Positions 33,233-43,857 of a DNA stretch of 64,000 nt are shown piece after piece. This DNA comes from Fusarium oxysporum f. sp. lycopersici 4287 (lineage: Eukaryota; Ascomycota; Sordariomycetes; Hypocreales; Nectriaceae). Each line of letters begins with the position of its first letter. Position 1 is the first letter of the stretch. A program made the position numbers and the translations under genes. Under the pieces are notes generated by a model, which worked only from the letters and a program-made list of their open reading frames with translations, ran no database searches and was not told where the DNA came from. The stretch covers positions 3,357,839 to 3,421,838 of the forward strand of contig NC_030989.1 in the NCBI RefSeq assembly GCF_000149955.1. Reading direction: 5' to 3'.

Positions 33233-34985
33233 CTAAAAACTCTTCTCCCAAGCTTGCCACCAAAGGCCCATGTTTGCAGATACCAGTAGATCGAGCATCT
33301 TAAGTCCATCAGGATAGATAATGAGTTTGCCCAACTTGGCTCTCTTTCCTCGGTTGCCACCGCCGGCTTTCTCCTTTCCAAGATTGATGTCGAACGGCGA
33401 AACCATGCCGTCGTTATCGTAACCATCGCCTCGTTCGTCGCGGCGGAGTAACTTGTTGAAATGTCCTTGGAGCTGAGTCTTGACTTCCTCACGACCTTCA
33501 GCAGACTTGAAGAGTTCTGCTGTAGGAAGATTAAATCGAAGTTCGCTCATAGGCATGCCGCCACCACCACCTTGGATTTGCCCCTGACTGAATTCAGCCA
33601 GAGGATTGCTTGGTCTATCATCATGCAGAATGTGATAGCAGCGCAAGCTTCGACCAGCAGCTCCTGTACGGAATTCGCATCTCCCGTTCCAGGGACTGGT
33701 AAAGATGTATCCCCGAGGTCTCAGTCCTGGACCTGGATGCATTGAAATCGCAGGTTCAACAGGCGATGAGGCCTCGGTTGATTCGATCGATCCGACACTA
33801 CCCTGTCGCCCATGTCCCTTTCCAGCACCGTCTTGCAGTTTCTCTCGCCAATTCGATGCCCAGCTTTTCGCATAAGCCATTGCAACTTGTCTCTGTAGCA
33901 CAACACCACCGTCTCGTGGCTGAGTCATATCTGAGCCTGGGCCCGCATCGAAACTCCGTCGCGCAGGCATACCACGGAACTTTCCATAACCAAGAGTCTC
34001 GATCTGAACGTTTATGGGCGGGTTTCCGGAAGTTGGCGGTTGCGCAACGGGCGGTACAGAGGCGAACAGCGGGTTCGCATCGTCCTGATCAGGTGGTGGT
34101 GCTTCAGACTGGAAAGACGAAATATGTCCGACGTTCCACTGATTTCCTGTGCTGGGATCACGACGGATTAGAGCTAATGTGAAAGGCTGCTTTCCTTCAT
34201 AGCTCTTTCGAGGTGAGGGAGAGCGGTTTTCGGTGTTTCGATTCGGTAGGGGAGGGCGGCTCGTCGCACGCATTCGATCAAAATCGGGACCTCCCTGGTT
34301 GGGAGGTGGAAGGGGCGGGAGAGGATGGTCGCCTAGTACGGAGGCATTGTTCGATGTCATTCGAGGTCCAAGTGGTTTCCGGGCTACAGCAGGCTCCGGA
34401 GTCTGGATTCTGGGGACGTTCGTCGGTCGAGGTGGTAGAACCGGGCTTTCTTCCTCTTGCTCATAACCATGTCGTGCTGATATTTGTCGAGGATCAAAGG
34501 TCGAATTGACCGAAAGGCCCCGTCTTCTCGTGGGGTCCTGGTTCTCGTTTCCGTAGCCAGGTACAGGAAGATGATCGGTCGGAGGAGGCGTCAATGGTCT
34601 TGCGCCACCAGGCAAAGGCTTCCTCTTAATATTCCGTATTGACGAGCTCTCATCACTCGAAGATCGGTGCTCGTCATCTCGTGGTGGACCGGCAGGTTCT
34701 AGCGACGGCGCTTCAAAATGGACGTAGTAAAGACAGCTGGCGACATCCTCGGCGGTAACGTTTTTTAGTTGTGGTTTGAAAGGTGATAGAATGACATCTG
34801 TGTTCAGAGGCGGTGTTAGTGTCAGATCCGGTGGGGGTTGAGAGGAGTGTTGTCTTACCTCGAGTGCCCGGTACTCTCGAGATATAGAGAGTTAGAGGGT
34901 CTTGTTTCTCCTGCGCTGGGTTGATAGGATATTGAGGCGGATTGCCCGCGAGGGTATTAAGTGCTGTTAGAGAGCGAGCTTCCAT
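33233..34985 (-). CDS. conserved-looking protein of unknown function
   Basis: I do not recognise the family. Two exons, 34985-34859 and 34797-33233, give 563 residues. The first 90 residues look ordered: TLYISRVPGTRDVILSPFKP, then VTAEDVASCLYYVHFE. A long disordered middle (about 100-260) is rich in Pro, Ser, Arg and Asn, with several PPLPPP/PPLPNR motifs that could bind SH3 or WW domains. The last 200 residues look ordered again: RRSFDAGPG, MAYAKSWASNWREKL, YIFTSPWNGRCEFRTGAAG, RCYHILHD, and the end LLVSANMGLWWQAWEKSF. No signal peptide or membrane segment. The intron has a GTAAGA donor and CAG acceptor and restores VPGTRDVIL. Ordered ends with a disordered centre suggest a scaffold or regulator, but that is only inference. 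Confidence 0.85.
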
Positions 34986-36409
34986 TTTTGGATGCTGTAT
35001 GTTGAAAAAGGTATGATGGACGTGGGGGCGAGAAGTGAGAAGAAGCCCGAGAGCGGGAGGTTGGCGAAGCAAATAAATAATCCACCTCTAACCTCGTTTA
35101 TTCCGCGACAGAGAAAGTGCCGGCAGAATATTCGCAAAAATAGACAAGAGGAAAACGAAGAGGATATGAAATCTGGGGTATCAATTAGGTTCGAGTAAAG
35201 CAGAGTTAAGGTATTAAGCGTTACGTTGGGCCGAAGGGGAAGACGGGAGTATAATAAGTAAAACGGGTAATGTATAGCAACAGTGAGTGATGCGACGTGG
35301 CAGAAGAGCGAGTGAAAAGAAGAAACAAGACGCAGACAATCCTTGCGTACTTAGGTTAAAAGGATCAGCCTTGCATTTTTACTCCCCTACCCATTTATTA
35401 ACTGCCTACCATTCATTAACGGGAACCTAAGCTGAGGGCGAAAACCCAACGTCAGCTCAGCGTCGGGGGCTGTGCTGCGCCGTACCGTGCCTGAGAAGTA
35501 AATATTAAAACGGCCGCCTATTTTTTTGAGCTGTTGATTCTTGGCAGGGTCCATATATTTGATGTTCTAGATGCTTCATGCGCCGAGACTTTAGTGTGAT
35601 TGCCTACTGCTGTCCTTTTTGTTGCTATTTTTTATTTTGGAAGCTTTTGCTTGGTTTGTGATACTGGCACTTTCATGGCGATGGGCGTATTCAATGAATT
35701 GGAGTCAGAAAGTCGGAGGCTGTGGAGACGCGTCCGGAGTACGCAACGCACTCCGCGGCACTGCCGACGTCACTTTGTGGATCAGGGGTTGCGATGCCGG
35801 GCCCGAAAGGGTTCCGGGAGTTGAGAGTCTCGCACTGTGACACTGCAAAGACTACTGCTAAATACTGTATCAACTACTTTGCACACTGTCTCTAGGTCAT
35901 CCTCATCTCTCGTAATCCAAGCCACCTCCATATTCCTCTTTATTCTATTCTCAGAATAAACACTTTCGACCCTGATTCTAATCACATGTCCAGCAAGGGC
36001 CCATCCCCAACTCTAGAAACTGGTCTTGTGCAATGCGCCGTCACTGAACTTCCGCTTACATGGAACATCCCTCCACAAACTGCCAGCGAATGACACAACG
36101 GCTGAGCTGGATAGTTGCAATGACGTATACTCTCAGCGCATAAACTGCCAAGGGAGCGAACAGAGAGTTTCTTTTTTTTCATCTCATTTCTTTTAGGGCG
36201 CTCGGATCACCAAGACCAACGCTATGATTGTTCCGTGGTAGGGACTTTTGATGGTGGACGATAGATACATCATCAATGTGGCTTTGCTAATTGCTGTCAT
36301 TGAAAGAATTTACACGTCAACGTGGAAATTCGCCGAATTGTGTAGAGAATTGCTAGCTCGGTCTTGCTATTTCGAGTCATGTTTGTAATGGCATCCCAGC
36401 AGAACAGGA
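34986..36409. other. intergenic, 1.4 kb
   Basis: No convincing gene. Frames at 35600-35840 and 35782-36182 are short and without motif. T/A runs at 35519-35528 and 36171-36180. It contains the promoter of the unknown minus-strand gene and the 3' end of the SDR gene. Confidence 0.4.
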
Positions 36410-37284
36410 CTACCATGCCTGGATTCCAGTCTCCCCGACCCATTCAGGCTGTCCGATAACCTTTCCAACATCTTCATCCCTCTTACCCTCAATAACGTTC
36501 TTGATGAGCTCCGCACCAGTTGCTGGGTCACCAGCTCCAGCCTTCTTCAGCACTTCAGGCTTTCCTCCAAGGCTCGTTGCCAAAAAGCCAGGACTGATTG
36601 ACCAGACTTTGACACCATCACCCTTGAGAAGATGGTGCCATGAAAGCATCATCATGTTGAGCGCGGTCTTGGATGATCGATAAGCCACAGCTGTACGGAT
36701 TCCCTCCTTGGGCCAGCCACGGGGAACGTCGCCGGCGAGCTTGGTTAGGTATGACTTGTGTGCGCCTTCGAGGGTCGCAAGGCCAGAGGTCAAGAAGAGG
36801 AGGCGCGGGGATTTCGAGGCAATGAGGAGAGGAGCGAAAGCCGAAGTCATGACTTGCGTGCTTGATACGTTGACATCGTAGGACTTGTTGAAAAGCTCGC
36901 GAGCTTTCTTCGGATCGCTGGCATCATTGAAAGCATCAAAGTTTGCGCCTGCAAAGCTTAGCATAAGTGTAAGATTTAGATGTTAAGCAACATACCAGCG
37001 TTGTTAACGAGAATGTCAACTCTTCCAAACTTTTCCTTCACATGTTCGAAAAGCCTCTCGATAGCTTCATCATCAGTGATGTCAATCTGAACAACGTCCA
37101 AACTGCTCTTGGAGCTAGGACATTCGCGCTCTAATTCAGCGACAGCCTTCTCTCCTTTGGCAGGATCACGGCTTCCGAGGATAATATGGTAAGGCTTGGA
37201 AGAAGCGAAAAGGGCTTTGACAGTCTCAAAGCCGATACCGGTGTTGGCACCAGTGATGAGAACGATTTCTTTGTTGTCGATCAT
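36410..37284 (-). CDS. short-chain dehydrogenase/reductase
   Basis: NAD(P)-dependent oxidoreductase of the classical SDR family, substrate unknown; the closest type by eye is carbonyl-reductase-like. Two exons, 37284-36996 and 36948-36410, give 275 residues. The nucleotide-binding glycine motif is TGANTGIG (residues 11-18). VDILVNNAG spans the splice junction near residue 97. The catalytic YxxxK is Y186-R-S-S-K190, preceded by the catalytic-type Ser in LFLTSG. SISPGFLATSL is the family's P-G motif after the active site. All catalytic residues are present. No signal peptide. The intron (47 bases) has donor GTATGT and acceptor CAG; a nearer AAG acceptor would break the frame. Confidence 0.92.
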
Positions 37285-38359
37285 GATGATGTTGGTGTTG
37301 AAGGTGAGTTAAGGTTTGAGTTGAGATAGAATGAGGAGGAGGGTTGGCCTTTATATTACATTGTTTTCTCTGTGCCACTGATTCACAGGCGAGGTGTAAT
37401 GTGAGGTAGTTACCCCAGTGCGACAAGACGGTAGCGATGAAGCGAGACTGTAACGAATGGGGTGATGCACGGGGCGGACTTAAGAACACTTCCACGCGAG
37501 GATCTCCAATAGGGGAGAAGATCAAGATCATTGGCTCCCAGGGTGACACTTGGAGTGATGTTTAAAACTGGATAGATATGCACGTATTCAATGATTTGAT
37601 AGGTTTTGAAGTGATGAGGTATCTTGGCTGATGTATTTTTCTTAGCGGGATTGAGTGCATACAGAGTAAGAATGTTGAAATTCGCATTAATTCGACAGTA
37701 ATGGGAAATATTGGATCGATATTTGTAGTATAATAAATGTTAAATACGGTTATCATCATTCTCAAATCTGTATAAACTCATATTTGTACTGCTGACACTA
37801 AACCTTCCTTTTGCAGTCCATAATCTTATCCGTAAATTATACGATTCCCCCTCCCACTCAGCACATTCAGCCTCAACTCTCACCGTCATAGACATCATTT
37901 CCCCTTACACATATCGGCTCCCCGCGTCTTCTCGGACTTTTTTGTGGGACCTCGCGGCCGGAGATACGCGCGCTAAGACCCGGCGTCACACTCGGACACG
38001 GAGCAACAAGATACGAATAGACAACACCGAAGTTCGGCAGATCTCGTTAGTGCATTTACCTAATTGGGAATGTTATCACAGGGGATGTTGATGTGCTGGT
38101 TGTTTCGCGCTAGTGAGACGGCGGAAGGCCTCCGCGATGGGAGAGATGCACTTTCGGGGTGACTTTCCGGGTTCTCGTATCGGAGCGTCATCCCGATGTC
38201 TTGATTGCTTTTTGTGAGTAGAGCTTTAAATAACTGAGATGATCAATTGCGAAATGTACCCCGCATTACATAGCTAAACTACCCCGCGGTGTCGTATCTT
38301 TTGCTTGATCCCAGCATCTTCACCGACCTCCCTCTCCATCTACAGCTTGTCATCGCATC
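37285..38359. other. intergenic, divergent promoters
   Basis: Upstream of the divergent SDR and NmrA-like genes. A TTTAAATAA element near 38225-38233 is a candidate TATA box for the latter. Around 37940-38000 the sequence is GC-rich with CGG and CCG words that zinc-cluster factors could bind. No gene seen. Confidence 0.45.
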
Positions 38360-39298
38360 ATGTCTATCAACAAAGTCCTCCTCGTCGGCGCAAACGGCAA
38401 TCTAGGCTCAGTCCTTCTGGAAGGTCTGGTCGCCTCAAACTCCTTCTCCGTTTCCGTTGCCAAGCGCGCATCGTCCAAATCTACACCTGCGCACGCATCC
38501 TCTGTGAACATCGTCACGATCCCCGATGACCTTGCCATTGAGGGTTTAATTCCAATCCTGAAAGACCAAGATGCTGTTATCGCTTCTTTCCCCTTAACAG
38601 GCGTCGTTGACCAGCATCTACGTCTTGCTGAAGCCTCTGCGAAGGCTGGTGTCAAGAGGTTCATTCCAGCTGATTTTGGGAGCTGTGACGCGCAGAGTGA
38701 ACAGGCGAAGAAGCTGTTGAAGTTATATCGTGACAAGGATACTGTAAGGAGTAAAGCTGTCGAGCTTGCGAAGGAATATCCTAGTTTCTCGTGGACGTCG
38801 CTTGTGTGTGGGCATTTCTTCGATTATGGTATTCTCGATGGTCTGCTACATACGGATCTTGAGACCAACACCGCTGTCATCCTCGACAAGGGCGATGTCC
38901 CAGCTTCAGCATCTACACTCCACCGCGTCGCCGAAGCGTTAGTCGCCGTTCTCAAGCGCCCCGATTCGACAAAGAACCGTCTTCTCTACGTCCAAAGTTT
39001 CTGCAAGACACAACTTGAGGTTGTAGCAGCACTGGAGAAAGCTACAGGCGTAGAGTGGAAGAAGGAGTTTGTGGATTCGAAGGCGTTCTTGGAGAGGGAG
39101 GTTAATAAGCTAGCGGTGGAGTACAGTCATCATGCGATGGAGGAGATTGTATTTGTGCTGGGAGCGCTGGATGCTGAGTGGCCGAAGCGGGGAGATGCGT
39201 TTGCGATGAAGGAGTTGGGATTGGAGGATGAGGATCTTGATAAGGTTGTCCAGAAGGTTGTTGATGAGTGGAAGAGGGAGAAGGAGGAGAAGAAGTGA
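38360..39298 (+). CDS. NmrA-like / isoflavone-reductase-like NAD(P)-binding protein
   Basis: Atypical SDR of the NmrA/phenylcoumaran-benzylic-ether-reductase group; members are reductases or redox sensors. Single exon, 312 residues. The N-terminal Rossmann motif is VLLVGANGNLGS (G10-x-x-G13-x-x-G16). KAGVKRFIPADFGS is the family's strand-4 signature. Variable C-terminal half with a charged tail (EWKREKEEKK). A catalytic Lys of true isoflavone reductases cannot be assigned with certainty. The neighbouring divergent SDR suggests, weakly, a shared small-molecule pathway. A second NmrA-like gene at 56.4-57.3 kb has the same general plan but is clearly different. Confidence 0.9.
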   Translation: MSINKVLLVGANGNLGSVLLEGLVASNSFSVSVAKRASSKSTPAHASSVNIVTIPDDLAIEGLIPILKDQDAVIASFPLTGVVDQHLRLAEASAKAGVKRFIPADFGSCDAQSEQAKKLLKLYRDKDTVRSKAVELAKEYPSFSWTSLVCGHFFDYGILDGLLHTDLETNTAVILDKGDVPASASTLHRVAEALVAVLKRPDSTKNRLLYVQSFCKTQLEVVAALEKATGVEWKKEFVDSKAFLEREVNKLAVEYSHHAMEEIVFVLGALDAEWPKRGDAFAMKELGLEDEDLDKVVQKVVDEWKREKEEKK

Positions 39299-40117
39299 GC
39301 ATGTTAGACGTTGGCATATACCAAAAGGCTTTAGAAGGTTAGGACTTGCCTCGACGGCTGGTTTGCATTTCTTGTGAAGGCCCATGATAGATCATGACAA
39401 CCAGAAGCATTGACTTCGTTGTGCGCAATGTTGATCTCACCACTCTATCTGCAGGGTGTATGTTGTGTTACCCTCTGCCACGAAAAGATGGCCTCATTCA
39501 GTCTTACTGCCATAGTATCGACAAAGTAGCTCTACAGCGGACAACGGCTCACGTAGAGTGCCCCAACCTCATCATCCCAGATATACAGAAGCATCGCTGG
39601 GACCACCGAGATGCTCAAAAACACTGATCATCTCCGCAACAACCCATCTACATATAGCTTCACCCAAAGCAAACACTCACGACCCCAATCTGGCAATCCC
39701 TACATCATGTCGCTCGTATTCCTTCCCCTCACATAAATGCCGACGCTCAATGCGGCTATCCAAGATTGATCTTCAGGGCCCTCCTACGCCATCGTTTCAG
39801 CCCCCAACCTAATCCACGTGCTTCACTTACATCACCGGCTGTCATCCTCATTCCTTCATTTGGAAAGTGGGATTCTGTTTGGACTACAAAGATCTGATCG
39901 TCGGCAAGGTTTATGATAGCTTTTGTAAAACCTCGTATTTCGGTCTGGGCTGACGATGTTGGTAATTTGGAGGTGTGAGGCTTAGGTATAAGAGGTGAGT
40001 ATGTTGCTGCTGAATTGAGAGGGTTTTGTGGTATCGGTTTCAACACTGGCACCAGATTTTAATTGAAAGTTCTTCATTAAAACAATACAACTTTACCCCT
40101 GCGTATATCTTGGCAAC
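39299..40117. other. intergenic, 0.8 kb
   Basis: No convincing gene; frames at 39394-39627 and 39756-40052 lack support. Confidence 0.4.
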
Positions 40118-40658
40118 ATGTGGTCTCTCTACTTCCTCACAGCCTTTCTCGCAATGTAATCCCTCCCTTCATCCCTCTGCACTACACTAACACCCTCAGC
40201 TCACCACCATCGCAAAGAAATCCTCCAAGCCCTGCCCAACCGTCACAACCACTGCAACTCTCTGCACAACCTGCGTCGTGCCCGCCTGTCTCACCATCGA
40301 AACAATTTCCCCCCAGCGAAACTGCCCCTCGAAGGTCCCAACCTCTGGCACATCATTCCCCTGCTCCAAGTCAAAGTGTCCCAGTGGCTGCGCGACTTCT
40401 TACACCTACGCTTCAGCCTATGGAACTGTTACTAAGAAGCCTAAGTGTCCTACTGTCACTGAAACAGCTACTATCTGTTCAGATTGCATTAGACCGATGT
40501 GCTTAACTTTGGAGACGGTGAGTTCAGTTTGCGGATGTCCCGAGTCGCCTGCTACGGTTACGACCAGCTACCCTTGCGGTGAGGATTGTCCTGTTGGTTG
40601 TGGGACAGAGTATCTTACTCCTACTGTTACGCCGAATTGTAAGAAGAATGAGGATTAG
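40118..40658 (+). CDS. small secreted cysteine-rich protein with internal repeat
   Basis: No known family recognised. Exon 1 encodes MWSLYFLTAFL, the start of a signal peptide. Exon 2 (from 40200 to TAG at 40656-40658) encodes about 152 residues with roughly 20 cysteines in two similar halves: CPTVTTTATLCTTC...CLTIETISP with PSGCATSYTYA, and CPTVTETATICSDC...CLTLETVSS with PVGCGTEYLTP. Thr and Pro are abundant. The splice is odd: the obvious GT donor at 40156 leaves phase 2 and would throw exon 2 into a cysteine-poor frame. A GC donor at 40151 (GCAATG) with acceptor CTCAG at 40195-40199 keeps the frame. Otherwise one base has been lost or gained. Branch-like CACTAAC precedes the acceptor. Likely extracellular; role unknown. 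Confidence 0.68.
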
Positions 40659-41308
40659 AGGGTGAGGCTGGTGGTGAGCTGTTGTGGTTGGTAAGGGTTA
40701 AGGGATGATGGCGTGTTTGTGCTAAGGCTTGGAGAAAAGTATTTGAGACATGGAAGAAGTGTAAGACAGTTGTGGGATGTGCCGGTGTATCGGGTCTGGT
40801 GTTAGTCTTTTGAGAATGTCAACTGAATGTTATCTAAATGTAAACCCTTTCATTCTATTGCAGCTTATAAGTGTTGAAGTACTAAATGAGAACAAGGAAT
40901 AAACCTCTCTTTCAAACAATACCTTTCAATCAATAGGTTTGAGATGGGCAACCCAACCTTATCAATCCCAAGTCAGCATTCCTGATTATGGTGTTGATGT
41001 CTGAGACATATCTGCTACTAAGTGCCTGCCACTACGCCAGCATTGTCTGCCGCGGATTGGAACGCAAATTGCCAAACCCCATATTTTGGTAATTCTAGAT
41101 CTCTTATACCCGGGAATAAAGATTGCTATTCATTGAAAGAGCCTTGTCATGGAAATGCTGTGAATAGTTGACAGAGAAGAGGCTGGGGTGGAACAAGAGT
41201 ATATAAGACTTGCAGATCGCTTGGCTAAACATCATTATCAATCATACTACTTACAACAACTACCACTCATAATATCGACATCAAGACCACTATTCACACA
41301 AGTTCACA
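40659..41308. other. intergenic between two secreted-protein genes
   Basis: No gene seen. It contains the promoter of the WSC-domain gene with a clear TATA box. Confidence 0.5.
41200..41207 (+). promoter_or_regulatory. TATA box of the WSC-domain gene
   Basis: TATATAAG about 100 bases before the ATG at 41309, followed by a CA-rich leader. Confidence 0.6.
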
Positions 41309-42067
41309 ATGATTACTGCAAATATGCACCTGTTAATCCTTCTGCCCATGGTCCTCCTCGCAGTCGCCCTCCCTCAACCTCACCCAAAATATATCGGCTG
41401 CATCTCCCAAGCCTCAACCTTCTCAGCAACAACTCTGCCCTCCCCTTTCACAACCCATCAATGCCTCCAAGCCTGTGCCGCTAAAGGTAGCCTCGTCGCC
41501 ATTGGCAGCGGAACATGCTACTGCGATAACGGTAGCGCATCTGCATCTTTCGAACTAGTCGATGAGACTCGCTGCACAGAGCTATGTATTGCCGGCGATG
41601 CGACCAGCGGCAAATGTGGAGGACAAGACGTCATGAGTCTGTACCAGATCGACGGTTGTAACGGCGGTTGTGCAAAGAATGGGACTATTCCGCCTGTGGT
41701 GCAGACTCCTTGTACGCTTTGTGGACAGGCGACGCTTGTTCCTACTCCTACAGCAGTTCAGAGGAAAGCTGGGAGCCCTTGTCCTTTTGAAGGATGTAAA
41801 GCTGCGCCAGCTCCTATTGCAACCCCTGCTGGGAACTCAACTGCCAAGATCTGCCCATCAGGAGGATGTAGTTCCAACGGGCAAGGAGGCGGCCAGAGCG
41901 GTAGTGGAGAAGCTGGTGGCCAAGGCGGAACAACAGGCACAGAAAATGGATCTTCTGGTGAAGGGTCTAAGGCTGCCCCGGGGCTTGCGAACGAAAGCCC
42001 AAGATTGTATTCGCCAAGTATACTGTCAGCTATCGCAGCCGTGATCTTTGGGTTGCGATTCCTATGA
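41309..42067 (+). CDS. WSC-domain protein, secreted and probably GPI-anchored
   Basis: Cell-surface protein with a carbohydrate-binding type WSC domain. Single exon, 252 residues. The N-terminus (MHLLILLPMVLLAVALPQP after MITAN) is a signal peptide. The WSC domain starts at YIGCISQAS and contains eight cysteines (HQCLQACAAKG, GTCYCDNG, CTELCIAGD, KCGG), ending near MSLYQI. Two further Cys pairs and a Gly/Ser-rich low-complexity stalk follow. A hydrophobic C-terminus (ILSAIAAVIFGLRFL) preceded by small residues suggests GPI attachment. There is no cytoplasmic domain, so it is not a Wsc1-type stress sensor. It lies 650 bases after another secreted cysteine-rich gene, on the same strand. Confidence 0.88.
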   Translation: MITANMHLLILLPMVLLAVALPQPHPKYIGCISQASTFSATTLPSPFTTHQCLQACAAKGSLVAIGSGTCYCDNGSASASFELVDETRCTELCIAGDATSGKCGGQDVMSLYQIDGCNGGCAKNGTIPPVVQTPCTLCGQATLVPTPTAVQRKAGSPCPFEGCKAAPAPIATPAGNSTAKICPSGGCSSNGQGGGQSGSGEAGGQGGTTGTENGSSGEGSKAAPGLANESPRLYSPSILSAIAAVIFGLRFL

Positions 42068-42144
42068 GCAAAAAGGAGAAGAATTGGCGCATTCGCTTGC
42101 ATGTTTTGGAGTTAATGGCTGGGCATGATTCATGATTTGATGGT

Positions 42145-42173
42145 AACGGAAACGGAAACGGAAACGGAAACGA
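42145..42173. repeat. hexanucleotide tandem repeat (AACGGA)n
   Basis: Between four and five units of AACGGA, 78 bases after the WSC gene stop codon and probably inside its 3' untranslated region. Confidence 0.8.
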
Positions 42174-42290
42174 AAACAAAGGATAGCTTGTTGACTTGTT
42201 CATACTATAAAATGCCAACTTTGACAATATGCTACAATCTCCCAAATGAGTAATGAGCCAGTGCAGGAAGGGTATCGTGAAATGGCCTCC

Positions 42291-43103
42291 CTACGCCTTC
42301 GGTGCCTCAGTCAACGGCACGTAGCGGACTCCAAACAACTTCTTCTTCGTAATCTCCCCATTTCCATCCTTCTCAATTCTCCAAACGTGCTGGTTGTACC
42401 CCATCTTGTCATCATCGACGGGGATGAACATGCTATAGCTTGTTAGCATACTCACTCGCACAAACACGATCTCACTTACCACCCAGGTGCCTTCAATTGC
42501 TCCAATAGCTCTGGATGAATCTCCACTGCAGAAGCCCCGACATGAATAACATCCCAGCCCGTCCCCTCATTCTTCTCTCCCTCTCTCGGTTCCTCAACCC
42601 ATCCCTTCCTCCCATCACCAAACCTAAATCTCACCTTGCCACTCTCAAGCAATCTTCTTCCCTCCTCACTTTTCGACATGTTCTTTTCACCAAGTTCTTT
42701 CAGCTGACGAATATGCTCAAGACCGACTACAAGGCCCTTCTCACCGACAAGTTCAGCCATAACGTGGGTTAGATACCCAGATCCAGAACCGATATCGAGG
42801 ACCCGGGGGGCCGGCGATGTCGATGAGGGAAGAAGATAGCTGAGAACATGCTCGATGGCTGAGGCGTGCATATGCGGTGCAGATATAGTTGCTGAGTAGC
42901 CGATGGGCTGGGGTGAGTCTTCATATGGCATGGCTGGAGCGTAGTGAGCTCGGTCAACCTGGATGATCAGCATGAGCTTAAGATGGGGGCAGGAAGTTCA
43001 CCTTGAGGAATGCCTCTTTCACTCGAGGGTCAGTAATGAGACCATTCTTCCACATGTTCCCAACAAGAGCCGAGTTAGTGTCTCCGCTGCACGTCCACGC
43101 CAT
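42291..43103 (-). CDS. protein-L-isoaspartate O-methyltransferase
   Basis: Repairs isoaspartyl residues in aged proteins using S-adenosylmethionine. Three exons: 43103-43002, 42958-42480 and 42432-42291, giving 240 residues. [21 protein letters not shown] is the usual start of eukaryotic members (first part [15 protein letters not shown]). [20 protein letters not shown] includes the conserved R-x-x-Y-x-P segment. The SAM motif is [41 protein letters not shown] is the family's post-II region, and exon 3 gives CMFIPVDD. An in-frame ATG at 43202 would add 33 residues rich in Ser, Leu, Arg and Lys without acidic residues, which looks like a mitochondrial presequence. The last intron uses donor GTAAGT after GGGTG. 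Convergence with the WSC gene is close (223 bases). Confidence 0.92.
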
Positions 43104-43202
43104 GTTGATACTAAAGAGTCTCTGCTGTGTAAGTCGACAAGTATTTCTGTAGAGGCTAGAGACAAAAGAGGAGAGATGGAGTGATTTCTTGGTGAAAGCC
43201 AC

Positions 43203-43857
43203 GATGACGGTGCGAATCTCAGTGATATGAAAAGTTGTAGGAGAAATTAAGATGCAAGACTGATGTTGGGTAATGTTTTACTGATTCTGGAAGGGAAGGA
43301 GTGAGTTGTAATGTTATCATCATACCTTATCGTACGTAACCCGAGCTGCCGAAGCTTGTGCGGGGCCGTTCCGTAATACGGGGATCGGCGACGGGTAACC
43401 CCACAGACCAAATCACTACTGACATTCACTAACAGGGGCTTTAATTTACGAGATCGTTCACTACCAGGATAGTAGACTGGGGAGGAGAATGTTTCGGGAG
43501 TAGAGGCTTTGATCTTTCGTATCGGGTTTACGATAATTTAGCTGAAATACGGACGACGAGAACAGGAAGAAAGAGGATTCTCCGCTCATTTATGATGAGC
43601 CCTTTATATCTACGGTTCTCAGGCTGCCATCAGCTGCCAAAACATAAATACAACCAAAATCATGTTATGAGACGTATATAGAGACGTATGAAACTGCGTG
43701 TGACGCGCCAAACACTAAGCTTGTAGTAGGGACCAAAATATCCTTCCCATCCATCCACCCAAGAAACGCCAAAAGGAAAAGAGTTAACGCCTACGTCTCT
43801 CGACTGATGCGCTTCCATGATATAAGGGTATTGTTGTACATATTCAAACCCGCTAAT
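43203..43857. other. intergenic, 0.65 kb
   Basis: Promoter side of the isoaspartate methyltransferase and 3' side of the Bsd2-like gene. No gene seen. Confidence 0.45.

Noticed and set aside
40120..40506. Alternative frame through the cysteine-rich gene, reached by the GT donor at 40156
   Set aside because: The product is Pro/Ser/Gln-rich without pattern, while the other frame shows two matching Cys-rich halves over the same bases.
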